A stretch of DNA of 64,000 bases from Winslowiella toletana (GCF_017875465.1 NZ_JAGGMQ010000001.1:4340001-4404000), one strand, 5' to 3'. Shown: positions 46,957 to 55,316, counted from the stretch's first letter. The notes: generated from the letters alone by a model not told the origin. Numbers and translations: made by a program.

Positions 46957-47717
46957 TGCCCGAACTCCGCAAGGCCGAAAACTGGCGTGGAGGCCACCGC
47001 CATATCGCGTTTTTCCATCAGACCAGCCTGCCATGCCTGCTGACCGGCGCGGATGGCATGCTGAAACGCGGAGGCCATTTGAACCGGATCGCGCGCTTTG
47101 GCGACGGCGGTATTTAACAAAATACCGTCAAAGCCCATCTCCATGGCCTGCGCCGCCTGACTGGGCGCGCCAATACCGGCATCGATAATCAGCGGAATAT
47201 GGTTAAACCAGGCGCGCATGGTGCGCAAACCTTCGATATTGCGCAGCCCCTGGCCGGAGCCAATCGGCGCTCCCCATGGCATCAGCAGCTGACAACCCGC
47301 TTCCAGTAATTTTTCACCAATTACCAGATCTTCGGTGGTGTAAGGGAAGACCTGGAAACCGTCATCAGAGAGAATGCGCGCCGCTTCAACCAGCGCAAAA
47401 GGGTCGGGTTGCAGGGTATCGGCATGTCCAATGACCTCAAGTTTGATCCAGCGGGTATTAAACAGTTCTCGCGCCATATGGGCGGTGGTCACCGCCTCTT
47501 TCACCGTGTGGCAGCCAGCGGTATTGGGTAATATGCGCGCATTCAGCTGTTGCAACAGTTCGCGGAAAGCCCCGCCTGCGGCGCCCTCACGCCGTAAGCT
47601 GACGGTGATAATCTCCGTGCCCGAAGCAGCAATCGCCTGCTGTAAAATATCTGGCGACGGGTAACCGGCGGTGCCTAATAAAAAAGGTGAGGCTGGCAGG
47701 AAATCATAAAATTGCAT
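46953..47717 (-). CDS. thiG: Thiazole synthase ThiG
   Basis: A 254-residue TIM-barrel enzyme that joins DXP, dehydroglycine and ThiS thiocarboxylate into the thiazole phosphate of thiamine. Visible features: [38 protein letters not shown], the Schiff-base Lys in WIKLEVIGH, and the phosphate-binding [20 protein letters not shown]. The start at 47717 follows the thiS stop by one base; a longer frame reading back into thiS is rejected. Confidence 0.96.
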   Translation of the reverse strand: MQFYDFLPASPFLLGTAGYPSPDILQQAIAASGTEIITVSLRREGAAGGAFRELLQQLNARILPNTAGCHTVKEAVTTAHMARELFNTRWIKLEVIGHADTLQPDPFALVEAARILSDDGFQVFPYTTEDLVIGEKLLEAGCQLLMPWGAPIGSGQGLRNIEGLRTMRAWFNHIPLIIDAGIGAPSQAAQAMEMGFDGILLNTAVAKARDPVQMASAFQHAIRAGQQAWQAGLMEKRDMAVASTPVFGLAEFGQ

Positions 47718-47718
47718 A

Positions 47719-47916
47719 TTAACCCCCTTGCATCGGTGACAGCACTTCGACCTTACAGCCTTCTGCAATCTGGCTGCTGTCGTAACGGCCGCGCGGAACA
47801 AAATCGCCGTTTACGGCACAGGCCACGCAGCTGATATCCATCTGCTGGTCACGCAGTAACTCGGCCAGAGTGGTGGCCCCGGTAACAATCGCCTGACCAT
47901 TCAGTTCAATTTTCAT
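47719..47916 (-). CDS. thiS: Sulfur carrier protein ThiS
   Basis: A 65-residue ubiquitin-like protein ending in the required Gly-Gly (SPMQGG), which ThiF adenylates and thiocarboxylates. Core [23 protein letters not shown] and [13 protein letters not shown] is typical. The ATG overlaps the thiO stop (TGATG). Confidence 0.95.
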   Translation of the reverse strand: MKIELNGQAIVTGATTLAELLRDQQMDISCVACAVNGDFVPRGRYDSSQIAEGCKVEVLSPMQGG

Positions 47917-48845
47917 CACAGTGTCTCCTGCGCCAGTTGGTGCATCAGTTTTTCCGCCATCACCGGTGCCAGTAAAAAGCCGTGGCGGTACATGCCATTA
48001 AGATAAAACACGCCATTCTGATAGCGGATTTCCGGCAGGTTATGGCGATAGGCCGGACGTAAACCGCTGCCGGTTTCAATGACCCGCGCTTCGGCGAACG
48101 CGGGATCGATGGCATAAGCCGCACTAAGCAGTTCCATCATCGCTCGCGCACTGACCGGGCTGCTGTCATCGCTCTCCACCATGGTTGCGCCCAGCATAAA
48201 TCGCCCTGCAGCACGCGGAACCAGATAGCAGGGAAAACGCGGATGCAGTAGCCTGATGGGGCGCGACAACTGAATATCGTTACTGTGTAAAATCATCATC
48301 TCACCGCGTACGGCGCGCAGATCTGGCAGCGTATCGGCGGCATGAATACCCCGGCAATCGATCACTCTGCCGGAAGGTTTACCGCTATGGAAACTGACGC
48401 CCGCCTGCAACAGTTTTTGTCGCAACTGTTGCAGAGCCTGGCGCGGATCAAGGTGGGCTTCGTCGGCAAACCAGAGTCCACGGGCAAAACGCCCGGCCAG
48501 ACGTGGTTCAATATCACCGGGTGTCACCCACTGGTGGGCGCGGGTCATACTGGCAAAGCGAGTCAGCTCCATGCTGTCGCGCGGCGGCGCCAGCACCAGC
48601 GTTCCCTGCCGCTCGACGCCGCTAACGCGCGCCTGCCACCAGTCAGCAGATTGCTGGCCCTCATTCACCACTTGCTCTGGCGCGCTTTCGCCTTCGCACC
48701 AGGGCGCCAGCATACCGCCCGCCCAGTGTGATGCAGGGCAATGTTGATCAGAGGTGATGACTTCCAGCGACTCCCCGCGTTCGGCTAACAGTGTCGCGAC
48801 ACAAAGCCCGCTGACGCCGCTGCCGATGACTGACCACTGGCTCAT
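47916..48845 (-). CDS. thiO: Glycine oxidase ThiO
   Basis: A 309-residue DAO-family flavoenzyme that oxidises glycine to the iminoacetate used by ThiG under aerobic conditions; it replaces the tyrosine lyase ThiH of E. coli. FAD-binding VIGSGVSGLCVATLLAERGE starts the protein; HWAGGMLAPWCEGE and the C-terminal LNGMYRHGFLLAPVMAEKL are family blocks. First gene of thiOSGF under the TPP riboswitch. The same gene set and order occur on Erwinia amylovora pEA29 and large Pantoea plasmids. Confidence 0.94.
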   Translation of the reverse strand: MSQWSVIGSGVSGLCVATLLAERGESLEVITSDQHCPASHWAGGMLAPWCEGESAPEQVVNEGQQSADWWQARVSGVERQGTLVLAPPRDSMELTRFASMTRAHQWVTPGDIEPRLAGRFARGLWFADEAHLDPRQALQQLRQKLLQAGVSFHSGKPSGRVIDCRGIHAADTLPDLRAVRGEMMILHSNDIQLSRPIRLLHPRFPCYLVPRAAGRFMLGATMVESDDSSPVSARAMMELLSAAYAIDPAFAEARVIETGSGLRPAYRHNLPEIRYQNGVFYLNGMYRHGFLLAPVMAEKLMHQLAQETL

Positions 48846-49002
48846 GGCAGAGCCTTAGCCGGTTGACGCAGCAGCAGGAAAAAATTATGCATATTGGCCT
48901 CGCAAAAAAAATTTCGCGACCCGTGACAGTGAGAAGGGAGAGTATCGGTGGCGTAACGCCTGCGCGATCAGTGGCGCTGGCAAAGGGATGGCAAACGCTC
49001 CG
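48846..49002 (-). promoter_or_regulatory. Expression platform of the thi leader
   Basis: 157 bases between the TPP aptamer and thiO. A run of eight T on the minus strand (plus-strand A-run 48904-48911) follows a segment that can pair TCGCG with CGCGA, so it may form a terminator in the ligand-bound state. No ORF of interest. Confidence 0.5.
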
Positions 49003-49103
49003 TCTTCCTACGCCAGTATCAACTGGGTCAGGTTCGAAGGGTCGCTACACCGCGATAAATCGCTATTAGCCTCTCAGTCTCTCTGGCGAGACTCCCCTGA
49101 CAG
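49003..49103 (-). promoter_or_regulatory. TPP riboswitch (THI element)
   Basis: Read on the minus strand it contains, in order, GTCAGGGGAGTC, GACTGAGAGG, ACCCTTCGAACCTGACCC, and GTTGATACTGGCGTAGGAAG: all conserved blocks of the THI-box aptamer including CUGAGA, ACCCUU, GAACCUGA and GCGUAGG. It lies upstream of thiOSGF with a long expression platform and turns the operon off when thiamine pyrophosphate is plentiful. Confidence 0.95.
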
Positions 49104-49234
49104 TTTCAGTTTTAGGGTATTTGACGCCTTATCGTCAAGCTCTGCGACATTTTATTGTGCAGACTTCCGCTTACTTCACATGAACGGCAGGCAGATGGCT
49201 GATTTGATTTCGCGCAAAAAATAATCTGTTAACT

Positions 49235-49332
49235 CTTGAAAATGGCAGCGATGGCTATAGATAATATCCGGGCATAAAAGGCCGTTCGCCCTATGAGCTT
49301 TTGAATAAATCACTATTCAGGAGGTTATAATT
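49235..49332 (+). promoter_or_regulatory. Heat-shock-type promoter and 5'UTR of the Hsp20 gene
   Basis: An exact CTTGAAA (49235-49241), the sigma-32 -35 word, is followed by TATAGATAAT at a suitable distance. The leader contains a small hairpin TGAATA-AATCAC-TATTCA (49302-49319) ending in the first A of the AGGAGG ribosome-binding site. That may restrict access at low temperature, but no classical ROSE anti-Shine-Dalgarno word is visible. Confidence 0.5.
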
Positions 49333-49806
49333 ATGTCAATCCACAACTTTTCCGTTTTCCCTGCTGTCGCCGACGCCCTCTTTTCTGACCGTTTCAACCG
49401 GATTGACCGGCTGTTCAGCCAGCTGACCGGCGACACCCCGATGGCGGTGACGCCAGCCTATGATATCCGCCGCGTGGATAACGACCGTTACGCACTGACC
49501 GTCAGCGTGCCCGGCTGGAAAGAGAGTGAACTGGAGATTGAAATATCCGGCGGTCAGCTGGTTATTTCCGGTAAACGCGAGGAAAAAAGCGATGCAACTG
49601 ATGAAGCAAGTGGCTGGATCCATCGCGGTATCAGCCGTTCCGATTTCCGCCTGAGTTATGCGGTGCCGGAACATGTGAAAGTCACCGCTGCGAAGCTGGC
49701 TGAGGGTATTCTCTCCGTGGAGCTGTATCAGGAAGTCCCTGACAGTGATAAGCCACGTAAAATCCCGATTGAACATGTCACGCAGGCAATTGAGCATCAA
49801 AGCTAA
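49333..49806 (+). CDS. Small heat-shock protein, Hsp20/IbpA family
   Basis: A 157-residue alpha-crystallin-domain chaperone: N-terminal arm NRIDRLFSQLTGD, then TPAYDIRRVDNDRYALTVSV (start of the beta-sandwich), GGQLVISGKREE, and the A-x-x-x-G-I-L-x-V motif as AKLAEGILSVEL, with a C-terminal KPRKIPIE (I-x-I-type anchor). It holds unfolded proteins during heat stress. AGGAGG 8 bases upstream; strong terminator follows. Confidence 0.93.
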   Translation: MSIHNFSVFPAVADALFSDRFNRIDRLFSQLTGDTPMAVTPAYDIRRVDNDRYALTVSVPGWKESELEIEISGGQLVISGKREEKSDATDEASGWIHRGISRSDFRLSYAVPEHVKVTAAKLAEGILSVELYQEVPDSDKPRKIPIEHVTQAIEHQS

Positions 49807-49829
49807 CTGAATCGCATTACGGCAAACAG

Positions 49830-49851
49830 AAGGGCGCCTGCGGGCGCCCTT
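49830..49851 (+). terminator. Terminator after the Hsp20 gene
   Basis: AAGGGCGCC-TGCG-GGCGCCCTT: perfect 9-bp stem followed by CTTGAG. Confidence 0.85.
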
Positions 49852-49918
49852 CTTGAGATGATCTGTCAGACCAAAGCAGGGTGCGGGCGATATCATGATG
49901 AGTCGCCCGCCAGCGGGT

Positions 49919-50293
49919 TTATCTGACAGTAAAACTGTAGTTGCCTTTGGTTTTATGACCATCGGTGGAGAGGACATGCCAGGCTACCTTGTACTGGCCT
50001 GACGGCAGCTGAGCGTCAAGCGGAATATGCAACACGGTGTTATCACTGCTGTCGACAGCGGCTTTACCGCTGGCAATCGCTTTGCCACTGCTGCTGAGCA
50101 CTTTTACTCCACTGAACGCCGGTTCGATGCCTTCGGTAAATTTCAGCGTTAATTCTGCGGGTGATTCACTCACTTCTGCCTTATCCGCCGGTGTAGCGGT
50201 AGCCAGATGCGCATGCGCCAGTGCGGATTGTGATGCCAGCATGGCGCTAACTATTGCTGTAGCGGCGATAAGCTGTTTGATTCGATTTAACAT
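49919..50293 (-). CDS. copC: CopC-family periplasmic copper-binding protein
   Basis: A 124-residue exported beta-barrel protein. The start at 50293 (MLNRIKQL) gives a normal signal peptide cut after ALA so that the mature protein begins His-Ala-His, the N-terminal copper ligand of CopC. The Asp-x-His pair in STDGHKTKG supplies the other Cu(II) ligands. Length and blocks (ELTLKFTEGIEPAFSGVKV, YKVAWHVLSTDGH) match CopC/YobA. The usual copD/yebZ partner is absent; a Met-rich membrane protein lies upstream on the same strand. Confidence 0.92.
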   Translation of the reverse strand: MLNRIKQLIAATAIVSAMLASQSALAHAHLATATPADKAEVSESPAELTLKFTEGIEPAFSGVKVLSSSGKAIASGKAAVDSSDNTVLHIPLDAQLPSGQYKVAWHVLSTDGHKTKGNYSFTVR

Positions 50294-50432
50294 GGTGATG
50301 ATTCCTTGCATATAATGACGAAAGCTTCGCGTTGATTTATTTCGCATGCAGTTAATCCTGTGCCGGGCACATATTAAAAAACGGCATGACTTGTATCCGT
50401 AAATTAAACAGATAATAAAATAATAAGGTTAT

Positions 50433-50867
50433 TTAAACCTGAGGAGAAAAGGCGGGTGGGGCGCGCGGCTGCGCAACGCCGGGAAAAAGAGAGAGGGGAT
50501 AAAAGGTTATTTTATGCCATGGCGGTGGCGGTGAGATCAGCAATATCAGCCAGATTAAGGCAACGAATACCCACAACAAAAGCGGGAAATGCACCAGTAG
50601 CTGGCAGTAGCCACAGGCAAAATAATCGGCCAGGCTGTTATCACTGCTGACCACAGGCGTAGTATCAGCGGTGCTGCCGTGATGTGCGGACGGCGGCGTG
50701 GTGAGCATCGGGGTATGATCCATGGTCATCCCTCCCATTGCCATGTCGGGCATACGTCGATATTCCAGAGTCTTTGAAATCTCCGGGGCGATAAACAGCA
50801 GCAGAATGGCCAGGATGGCAATCAGTGCTGGTATCCGACGTTGCGACAGGCGAAACAGGGTAACCAA
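50433..50867 (-). CDS. DUF2946-like Met/His-rich membrane protein, likely copper-linked
   Basis: A 144-residue protein with an N-terminal helix (IPALIAILAILLLFIAPEI), a Met/His-rich periplasmic stretch (MPDMAMGGMTMDHTPM, then SAHHGS) and a second helix preceded by YFACGYCQLLVH, a CxxC. This is the layout of DUF2946 proteins, often encoded with copper genes. Its stop is 140 bases from copC on the same strand. Copper binding is inferred from the Met/His content and the neighbour. Confidence 0.75.
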   Translation of the reverse strand: MVTLFRLSQRRIPALIAILAILLLFIAPEISKTLEYRRMPDMAMGGMTMDHTPMLTTPPSAHHGSTADTTPVVSSDNSLADYFACGYCQLLVHFPLLLWVFVALIWLILLISPPPPWHKITFYPLSLFPGVAQPRAPPAFSPQV

Positions 50868-51121
50868 ATTCGGTAATCCAGGATAACAATAAACAGATGG
50901 CAGCCAGTCTAACGGCTTTTAATAGCGATGTTAAAAGTTTATTTATATTAGTGGGCGCTTTTTCACGTTATTTAGCACATTAAGGCGCAACAGATAACGC
51001 GTCATCATGATATTCCACGGCTAATTAACATTGCATTTACATTGCAGTGCGTTTCATTAAACAGCGGGAAATAACCGTTTATTCCCCGGTGATTATGCTA
51101 AAGCAGACAGCCGGTGAAAAC

Positions 51122-52075
51122 TTAATGGGCCAGCTGCGTGGTGTAATTGGTTGCCACCCAGCGGTAGCCGCTGGCCTCTTTTTTCACCTGTCCCAGCCCG
51201 GGGAATGCAATATGGGCCGCCGCCACCCAGTAACCCTGTTGCGCTGCCTGCGCCAGGACTTTTTTGCGGGTCTCTACTGCCTGCTTCTGATTAACATCAA
51301 AATGAATTGCGACATGCGGATCGGGCATCTGCACCGCTTTTGCATGAATGATATCGCCCCATAGCACCAGCACCTGACCGTCACTCTCGACCCGATACAG
51401 CACGCTGCCTGGTGTATGGCCAGCGGCCGGAATGGCCTTGATCCCGGCCAGCAGCGTGGCAGGCGCGTTAAACGTGGCTAAGCGGCCGGCACTGAGCACC
51501 GGCCCCAGAGTCTGTTCCGACTCGGCAAAAGTATGTTTCTGGCTGGCCTCGACTTTGCTGATATTGGCGCGATTTAACCAGAAATCCCGGTCCTTTTGCT
51601 CCACATACACCCGTGCATTGGGGAATGCCAGTTTTCCGCTACGCGAAACGCCGCCAGAATGGTCGGCATGGATATGTGTCAGCAGCACCGCATTGATGGT
51701 TTCCGCCGGGTAGCCTGCGGCCGCCAGATTCCCCAGCAAATGGCCGCCGTTATGACCAAACAGATCGCCAGCGCCTGCATCAACCAGAATACGCTGCTGT
51801 CCGTTATCGATCACAAAAGCATTGATTGAGGTTTCCGCCTGCGGCGTCATGGCATCGTCGGCCATACGCTGACGTAATTTTTCTGCGGATATATGCGTCA
51901 GCAGCTGCTCCAGTGGCACGGTCACCGTGCCGTCAGAGACAGCGGTGATACGCAGCTTGCCCAGCATCATACGGTAATATCCCGGAGCCTGTTTATCAGG
52001 TGGCGTCTGCGCTTCTGCAGCCATGGCTGCGCCGGAAATCATCAGCGTGGTGACTAAAGTCATCAGTAATTTCAT
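51122..52075 (-). CDS. Exported MBL-fold (metallo-beta-lactamase superfamily) hydrolase
   Basis: A 317-residue protein. The start at 52075 gives GAGG spacing of 6 and a signal peptide (MKLLMTLVTTLMISGAAMA). The binuclear metal site HxHxDH is THIHADHSGG, with further ligands in PAAGHTPGS and LWGDIIH. This group includes quorum-quenching lactonases, methyl-parathion hydrolases and relatives. Divergent from a LysR regulator 81 bases away, which probably controls it. Confidence 0.9.
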   Translation of the reverse strand: MKLLMTLVTTLMISGAAMAAEAQTPPDKQAPGYYRMMLGKLRITAVSDGTVTVPLEQLLTHISAEKLRQRMADDAMTPQAETSINAFVIDNGQQRILVDAGAGDLFGHNGGHLLGNLAAAGYPAETINAVLLTHIHADHSGGVSRSGKLAFPNARVYVEQKDRDFWLNRANISKVEASQKHTFAESEQTLGPVLSAGRLATFNAPATLLAGIKAIPAAGHTPGSVLYRVESDGQVLVLWGDIIHAKAVQMPDPHVAIHFDVNQKQAVETRKKVLAQAAQQGYWVAAAHIAFPGLGQVKKEASGYRWVATNYTTQLAH

Positions 52076-52156
52076 CATATCCTCACTAACTGTTGTTATT
52101 GCTGGGGAGTCGCCAGTATCCTGATGCAATTCACATCATTCAAATTGATTAAAATA

Positions 52157-53077
52157 ATGAGCAATATCAGGGAAAATGATTTTAGTCGTATTGATCTCAA
52201 TCTTCTGACGGTGTTGCTGGTGTTGCACCGCGAAGGCAGCGTATCGCGCGCGGCAGAAAAATTGCACCTTGGTCAGCCCGCAGTCAGTGGCGCACTGGCG
52301 CGTTTGCGCGAAATGTTTCATGACCCGTTGTTTGTGCGCACCGCCAGAGGAATGACGCCGACGCCACGCGCGGAATCGCTGGTGGCATCGTTGTTACCGA
52401 TGATGGAGCAGATGCAACAGCTACTTTTCCAGGCGCCATCATTTTCTCCGGTGCAGGATCGTCACTTATTTCGTCTTGGCATGAGTGACTGGCTGGAGAG
52501 CTGGCTGATGCCGGATTTACTGGCGCGTATTGCCAGGGCCGCGCCGGGGGTAAATTTGCAGGTCAGCGCTACCGATCCCTTTAAGGATGTCGATCAGGTG
52601 CAGGAGGATAAGGTCGATGTGGCGATTTCGGTGGGCGAGAGTGGCGCTGCGGGCCTGATCAGAGAGAGTGTTACGCAGATGCGTTTCTGCACGCTCTGGC
52701 ATCCCGGTCAGCTCAGGTTAAGCACGCCGATAAGCATCGATCAGTTTGTCGCCCATGATCATCTGCTGGTTTCTTACCGGGGCTCCAGCCAGAGTATGCT
52801 GGATGAGCAGCTGGCGTTGCAGGGGCGCGAACGCCGAGTTCGTTATGTCACACCTCATTTCTCCTCGCTGCCATTAATACTGTCGCAGGTTCCGGCGCTG
52901 GCGACGGTGCCACAAGGGGTAGCGGCAGGATGGATTAACCATTACGGGCTAAACAGCACTGAGACGCCGGTAACGCTTACGGCATTTAATCTGTCGCTGC
53001 TATGGCATAAACGCCGCGATAACGATCCGGCGCTGCAATGGCTGCTGGTACAGTTGCGCGCGGTAATGGGAGGATAA
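52157..53077 (+). CDS. LysR-family regulator (NodD/NahR-like)
   Basis: A 306-residue LysR regulator: IDLNLLTVLLVLHREGSVSR, then AAEKLHLGQPAVSGALARLR and DPLFVRTARGMTPTPRAE form the HTH characteristic of the NahR/NodD branch; the effector domain follows from ~90. ATG 52157 is chosen over an upstream frame start because it gives the usual LysR length. Divergent from the MBL-fold gene. Confidence 0.88.
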   Translation: MSNIRENDFSRIDLNLLTVLLVLHREGSVSRAAEKLHLGQPAVSGALARLREMFHDPLFVRTARGMTPTPRAESLVASLLPMMEQMQQLLFQAPSFSPVQDRHLFRLGMSDWLESWLMPDLLARIARAAPGVNLQVSATDPFKDVDQVQEDKVDVAISVGESGAAGLIRESVTQMRFCTLWHPGQLRLSTPISIDQFVAHDHLLVSYRGSSQSMLDEQLALQGRERRVRYVTPHFSSLPLILSQVPALATVPQGVAAGWINHYGLNSTETPVTLTAFNLSLLWHKRRDNDPALQWLLVQLRAVMGG

Positions 53078-53532
53078 AGTAAAAAATTTCAGGTATTAAT
53101 GAGATCATTTATTCAGCCAAAAAGCGAAGCATCCTCTTTTCTCGCCTCGGCCGGATTTAAGAGGTACTGTCATCACGCTTTTATGTCAGTTTTTTGCTGT
53201 AAACTCAACAAATCACTGGTATTGACAAAGTAAAATTAGTATTCAATATTATGTCTTATAAATTAAGGTTTTCTAACCAATTTCAGTCTTGTATCAGTTA
53301 AGAATCACAGCATGGCAGTCTTTTGCCCGTGTATGCTAATGACGTACCCGCATTTTTCATAGCAGGTTTGGCACTTTTCATTTTGGCACTGATGGAGTAT
53401 GCGGAGCAGTTAATGGCGAAGAATTATTGATTAACACTCTGATTTTATTGTAATAACCATATTGGCGAAAAATCATTTTTTACAATTGATTTTAGCTTTG
53501 AAAATAATATAAAAAATATTTAATGGTGAATT
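53078..53532. other. AT-rich intergenic region before the endonuclease-like gene
   Basis: 455 bases, clearly more AT-rich than the flanks, marking the left edge of a low-GC island. The only coding suggestion is a 33-codon frame with a hydrophobic core at 53329-53430 (listed separately). No repeat or integrase sequence was seen. Confidence 0.5.
53329..53430 (+). CDS. Possible 33-residue single-span membrane peptide
   Basis: From GTG 53329 the frame encodes a short peptide with a continuous hydrophobic core (FFIAGLALFILALMEYA) and a charged end (EQLMAKNY). Only a weak ribosome-binding site is visible, so it may not be translated. It could be a small stress/toxin-type membrane peptide or chance. 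Confidence 0.25.
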   Translation: MYANDVPAFFIAGLALFILALMEYAEQLMAKNY

Positions 53533-54609
53533 ATGGATATCTTAGATGAGTTGAATTCGCTTTCCAGCAAAATAAAGCAACAAGCTGCTATTATTCAAAC
53601 CGAAGAAGCGACGAAAAGCGCATTTGTTATGCCATTTATTAATAAGATTTTAGGGTATGATGTTTTTGATCCCACTGAAGTTATCCCTGAATTTATTTGT
53701 GATGTTGGGACGAAGAAAGGAGAGAAAATTGACTACGCTATTTTAAAAAATGGCGAAATACAAATTCTTATTGAGTGCAAAAAGATTGGAGAAGCGCTAA
53801 ATATAAATCACGCCTCGCAACTTTTTAGATACTTCCATGTGACTAGTGCACGCATATCGATTCTTACTAATGGTCAGGTATATAGATTTTACACGGATCT
53901 TGATGCTCCAAATAAAATGGATGAGAAACCTTTTCTTGAATTAGACCTTCTTGATATTGATGAGCATGTAGTTCCAGAACTGGTCAAGTTAACTAAGAGT
54001 GCTTTTGATGTTGAGTCGATCGTCAATGCTGCTGGTGAACTTAAATATGTCAGTCAAATAAAGAAAGTAATTTCCTCTCAGTTCAGTAACCCTGAAGATG
54101 ATTTTGTTAAATTTTTTGCTTCAAGAGTTTATGACGGTATTATCACGCAGAAAGTGAGAGAGCTTTTTCTGACGCTGACGAGGAAAGCGGCCAATCAATG
54201 GTTAAATGATCAAGTTAATGAAAGACTTAAATCTGCAATTAGTGGAACGGTTCAGCCTGTACTGATCAGTGAAAGTACAGAGGTTGTTAAAGCTGAAAAG
54301 AGCGAAGCGGATGATGATGGTGTATTTACCACAGAGCAAGAAATTGAAGGGTATCATATCGTTAAGTCAATAATTAGAAAAGAAATCAACCCGGAAAGAA
54401 TTTCTCATCGTGATACCAAAAGCTATTTTGGTATTTTAATTGATGACAATAACAGAAAACCTATTTGTCGACTACATTTCAATCGCAGCCAAATGTATAT
54501 TGGGGTTTTTGATCCTCAAAAAGTTGAAACTCGACATCCAATCGCGTCACTTAACGATATCTATGATTTCAGTGAAATATTGAAAACTACAGCAACCAGC
54601 TATTCTTAA
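53533..54609 (+). CDS. Stand-alone HSDR_N / PD-(D/E)XK nuclease-like protein
   Basis: A 358-residue protein whose N-terminal ~160 residues match the type I restriction R-subunit N-terminal (HSDR_N, COG4748-type) domain. Putative catalytic residues are Asp67 (GEKIDYAI), Glu81 and Lys83 (ILIECKKIG), with Glu24/25 in the first helix. No helicase motifs follow; the C-terminal part (about 265-350) is an uncharacterised alpha/beta domain. The gene is markedly AT-rich compared with its neighbours, stands alone and ends in its own terminator, all consistent with horizontal gain. Role in defence is inferred. Confidence 0.8.
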   Translation: MDILDELNSLSSKIKQQAAIIQTEEATKSAFVMPFINKILGYDVFDPTEVIPEFICDVGTKKGEKIDYAILKNGEIQILIECKKIGEALNINHASQLFRYFHVTSARISILTNGQVYRFYTDLDAPNKMDEKPFLELDLLDIDEHVVPELVKLTKSAFDVESIVNAAGELKYVSQIKKVISSQFSNPEDDFVKFFASRVYDGIITQKVRELFLTLTRKAANQWLNDQVNERLKSAISGTVQPVLISESTEVVKAEKSEADDDGVFTTEQEIEGYHIVKSIIRKEINPERISHRDTKSYFGILIDDNNRKPICRLHFNRSQMYIGVFDPQKVETRHPIASLNDIYDFSEILKTTATSYS

Positions 54610-54615
54610 AAATAA

Positions 54616-54646
54616 AAAGGCCAGAAGAAACCCCTTCGGCCTTTAT
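54616..54646 (+). terminator. Terminator after the nuclease-like gene
   Basis: AAAGGCC-A-GAAG-AAACCC-CTTC-GGCCTTT: 11 paired bases with one bulged A, then AT. Confidence 0.8.
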
Positions 54647-54696
54647 CAATTTATTTTAGGGCCAGCATTGTGCTGTATGAAGTATACGTAAAATAA

Positions 54697-54935
54697 TTAT
54701 TTTTTTAGATGGATTCGATAAACCATAATATAATGCGGATGAACAACGATTTCTCTTGTGCCGCTAACTCTGCCTGCTTATGAATTTCGGGGTACTGGCA
54801 GGCTAAATCAGCGGCAGCTTCGAAACGGTCATCCAGTTCGGCAGCCGCGCCGGGGTTATCTTTGGCGATATAGTCCATTATTGCGCTTCTGTCTGCGACA
54901 GATTGCGCGCTCCATTTTAATCTCATTGGCCTCAC
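54697..54935 (-). pseudogene. ParE/RelE-family toxin, inactivated by a frameshift
   Basis: The protein starts MRLKWSAQSVADRSAIMDYI and runs through ELDDRFEAAADLACQYPEIH, a normal ParE toxin. After HKQ (near 54772-54775) the frame changes to unrelated residues and stops at 54705. In the alternative frame the expected ParE C-terminus is intact: GRVSGTREIVVHPHYIMVYR then IHLKK and stop at 54697. One missing G within CAGGCAGAG restores it. The start is ATG 54926, or GTG 54935 overlapping the antitoxin stop. The toxin is therefore truncated in its active C-terminal part. Confidence 0.85.
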
Positions 54936-55222
54936 CGTTTACGAAGCAGGGCTTTGCGCTCCGAGAAATGTTGTTTTACTTCACCATCTGCGAGTGCAGG
55001 ACGCGGATCGTCTAGTGCTTCCTGCACTTTGGCGCGAAACCAGAGATCATAAGTTTCAGCATCCGTGGTGAAGCCGGGGGGTAATCCACCTTCACAAGCT
55101 ACACGAGTGAGAAGAATACGTACGGCATCAGAAACGGTAAGTCCTAATCGTTCCAATACTGCCGTGGCTTTTTCTTTCACCTCGGTGTCGATGCGTGTCT
55201 GAACCAGACTATTAGCGGCCAT
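54932..55222 (-). CDS. RelB/DinJ-family antitoxin
   Basis: A 96-residue antitoxin with an N-terminal ribbon-helix-helix domain (LVQTRIDTEVKEKATAVLER, then GLTVSDAVRILLTRVA) and a C-terminal toxin-binding extension (AETYDLWFRAKVQEALDDPR). It precedes and overlaps the toxin gene, as usual, and should autorepress the operon. It is intact although its toxin is frameshifted. Confidence 0.88.
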   Translation of the reverse strand: MAANSLVQTRIDTEVKEKATAVLERLGLTVSDAVRILLTRVACEGGLPPGFTTDAETYDLWFRAKVQEALDDPRPALADGEVKQHFSERKALLRKR

Positions 55223-55316
55223 AAGTCACCTGTAGAGTTGAATGCAACTTAGTTAATGTAATTCAATTGAATGACAAAATCCAGATATCAGACTAGCTTG
55301 CAGCCAACTTCTTTGT

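Noticed and set aside
48342..48731. A 129-codon plus-strand frame inside thiO
   Set aside because: Antisense shadow; thiO is intact and conserved across this stretch.
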